From the NCBI GenBank assembly GCA_031292515.1, contig JARLGZ010000177.1:186001-250000 (forward strand): a stretch of DNA of 64,000 nucleotides, given 5' to 3'. Each line of letters starts with the position of its first letter. The stretch's first letter is position 1. Shown one piece after another: positions 62,899 to 64,000 of the stretch. Below the pieces are notes generated by a model, which was not told where the DNA came from, did no database searches, and saw only the letters and a program-made list of their open reading frames with translations. The position numbers and the translations under genes are program-made. The stretch is from Puia sp. GTDB taxonomy: Bacteria > Bacteroidota > Bacteroidia > Chitinophagales > Chitinophagaceae.

Positions 62899-64000
62899 TC
62901 ATAATGCCTTATCTTCTTCCTCCTTGAACAGGTCGATAATGCCATCCTTAAACTTGCCCCAGAAATCCTTGATGCCCTTCCGGTTCCTCACTTTTTCCAG
63001 TTGTGTACTCTCTTCGGACACGGGCATCTCCACCTCCATGGCTTCGGTCTTTCTCAGGTTTTCGGGGACTTCCACTTTCCGGTATTCCTTTTCGAATTGC
63101 TTGCGGTTGTGCTCATAGTCGCTGAATCCTTTCAGGATCAAACCGATGCAGGTTGAATAGGTCGGTTTCGCAAGCTCTTCGATATGTCCGGAAGCCAGAT
63201 GTTCCGTAGGATAACCGATGCGTGCATTTAACCCCGTAATGTATTCCGTAAGCTGGATCAGGTGCCGCAGCTGTGATCCACCACCGGTCATCACGATACC
63301 GCCGTTCAGCATTTTATTGTCCAGCCCTACCTGCTTCAGATGGTAAGTCACAAAATCCATGATCTCGCTCATACGGGCTTGTATGATATTGGCAAGGTTC
63401 TTCACACTGATCTCCTTGGCAGGCATGCCACGCAGGCCAGGAATGGTGATGAAGGCGTTTGCCTTGGCTTCGTTTGACAAGGCAGAGCCGAATTGGACCT
63501 TCATCTGTTCCGCCTGTGTCTTTAAAACGCCTAGCCCCGTCTTGATATCATTTGTGATATTCTCCCCTCCAAACGGAATGACCGCTGTATGTTTCAGGAT
63601 GCCTTCATAAAACACCGCCAGATCGGTGGTTCCTCCACCGATGTCCACGATTGCTACTCCTGCTTCCAGGTCTTCCTGCCCCATCACGGAGGCAGCCGAA
63701 GCCAATGGCTGCAATACCAGGTCTTTGGTGAGCAAGCCACTCTTCTCGACGGCCCTGTTAATATTCCGGATGGCATTCTTATCGCCGGTGATGATATGGA
63801 AATTTGCCCCGACCTTAACGCCTCCGTAACCGATGGGGTTGGGGATATTCTGAAAATTATCCACGGTAAACTCCTGGGGGATCACATCGATGATCTGATC
63901 GCCTGCCGGAATATAGGTCTTGTACTGGTCATCAACAAGCTGATCTATTTCGCGCTGGGTGATCTCATCTTCCGTTTTTTGCCGTACGATATCCCCGCGG
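62899..64000 (-). CDS. ftsA: Cell division protein FtsA, C-terminal part
   Basis: Runs off the right edge; the visible part is the last 367 codons or so. The N-terminus of the visible part (RGDIVRQKTEDEITQREIDQ, then DVIPQEF) is inside the protein, not the start. Actin-like fold marks: VAIVDIGGGTTDLAVF, FGGENITNDIKTGLG, IVMTGGGSQLRHLIQL. A C-terminal amphipathic tail (KDFWGKFKDGIIDLFKEEE) would bind the membrane. It anchors FtsZ to the inner membrane; ftsZ is 47 bp downstream. Confidence 0.95.
   Translation of the reverse strand, partial: RGDIVRQKTEDEITQREIDQLVDDQYKTYIPAGDQIIDVIPQEFTVDNFQNIPNPIGYGGVKVGANFHIITGDKNAIRNINRAVEKSGLLTKDLVLQPLASAASVMGQEDLEAGVAIVDIGGGTTDLAVFYEGILKHTAVIPFGGENITNDIKTGLGVLKTQAEQMKVQFGSALSNEAKANAFITIPGLRGMPAKEISVKNLANIIQARMSEIMDFVTYHLKQVGLDNKMLNGGIVMTGGGSQLRHLIQLTEYITGLNARIGYPTEHLASGHIEELAKPTYSTCIGLILKGFSDYEHNRKQFEKEYRKVEVPENLRKTEAMEVEMPVSEESTQLEKVRNRKGIKDFWGKFKDGIIDLFKEEEDKAL

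Noticed and set aside
1-64000. tRNA, rRNA, insertion sequences, integrases and CRISPR arrays
   Set aside because: None was recognised on either strand; no transposase, integrase or Cas motif appears in any frame.

Overview
The window looks like chromosomal DNA of a Bacteroidetes bacterium, most likely family Chitinophagaceae. The signs are: PKD-rich giants with type B (gliding-motility-type) C-terminal sorting domains, PorP/SprF-family outer-membrane proteins, a Por-type type A sorting tail, DUF418, M32 and TIGR01777 proteins, ftsA-ftsZ with a long FtsZ linker, weak Shine-Dalgarno sequences and many TAnnTTTG-type -7 promoter boxes. No tRNA, rRNA, insertion sequence, prophage or CRISPR was seen. 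Gene density is high and codon use looks even, so most of the window reads as core genome.

Layout. 1-9.8 kb: the 5' part of a macroglobulin-like secreted protein, an M32 carboxypeptidase, a lipoprotein, a 1626-residue PKD protein followed by its PorP/SprF partner, a peroxiredoxin and a 111-residue protein that is almost only a type IX secretion (T9SS) tail. 9.8-24 kb: housekeeping genes (rlmI-like, grpE, dnaJ, a VWA protein, hpt, a GH73-LysM hydrolase, an O-methyltransferase, an acyl desaturase, two LOG-family proteins around a sodium symporter, a beta-barrel protein, a GlcD-type oxidase). 24-32.7 kb: a second T9SS block, with two tandem PKD giants (about 1230 and 1254 residues) and a PorP/SprF gene. 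32.9-35 kb: recG, complete only if translation starts at a non-standard codon.

35-47 kb: an exopolysaccharide locus in two divergent arms. The minus arm has three family-2 glycosyltransferases, a stand-alone response regulator and a phosphoglycosyl transferase with a receiver-like N-terminus. The plus arm has a Wzz/tyrosine-kinase-like protein with degenerate kinase motifs, a glycosyltransferase, a 39-residue membrane protein, a Wzy/ligase-like protein and a half-length TolC-like protein. No Wzx flippase or Wza channel lies in the window, so export may use an unusual route or genes elsewhere.

47-64 kb: DUF418, an FAD/NAD(P)-binding protein, a YdcF protein, a secreted hypothetical, then a minus-strand run proB-proA-thiE-like-phyH-aldo/keto reductase, small hypotheticals, TIGR01777, a gluconate permease and ftsZ-ftsA (ftsA runs off the end).

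The points most worth following are the response regulator/pseudo-receiver transferase pair with the degenerate kinase and half TolC in the sugar locus, the recG start, the three type B T9SS substrates beside two PorP/SprF genes, probable leaderless or TTG-started genes, and several unexplained intergenic structures. All assignments come from reading motifs and context; no database search was run.
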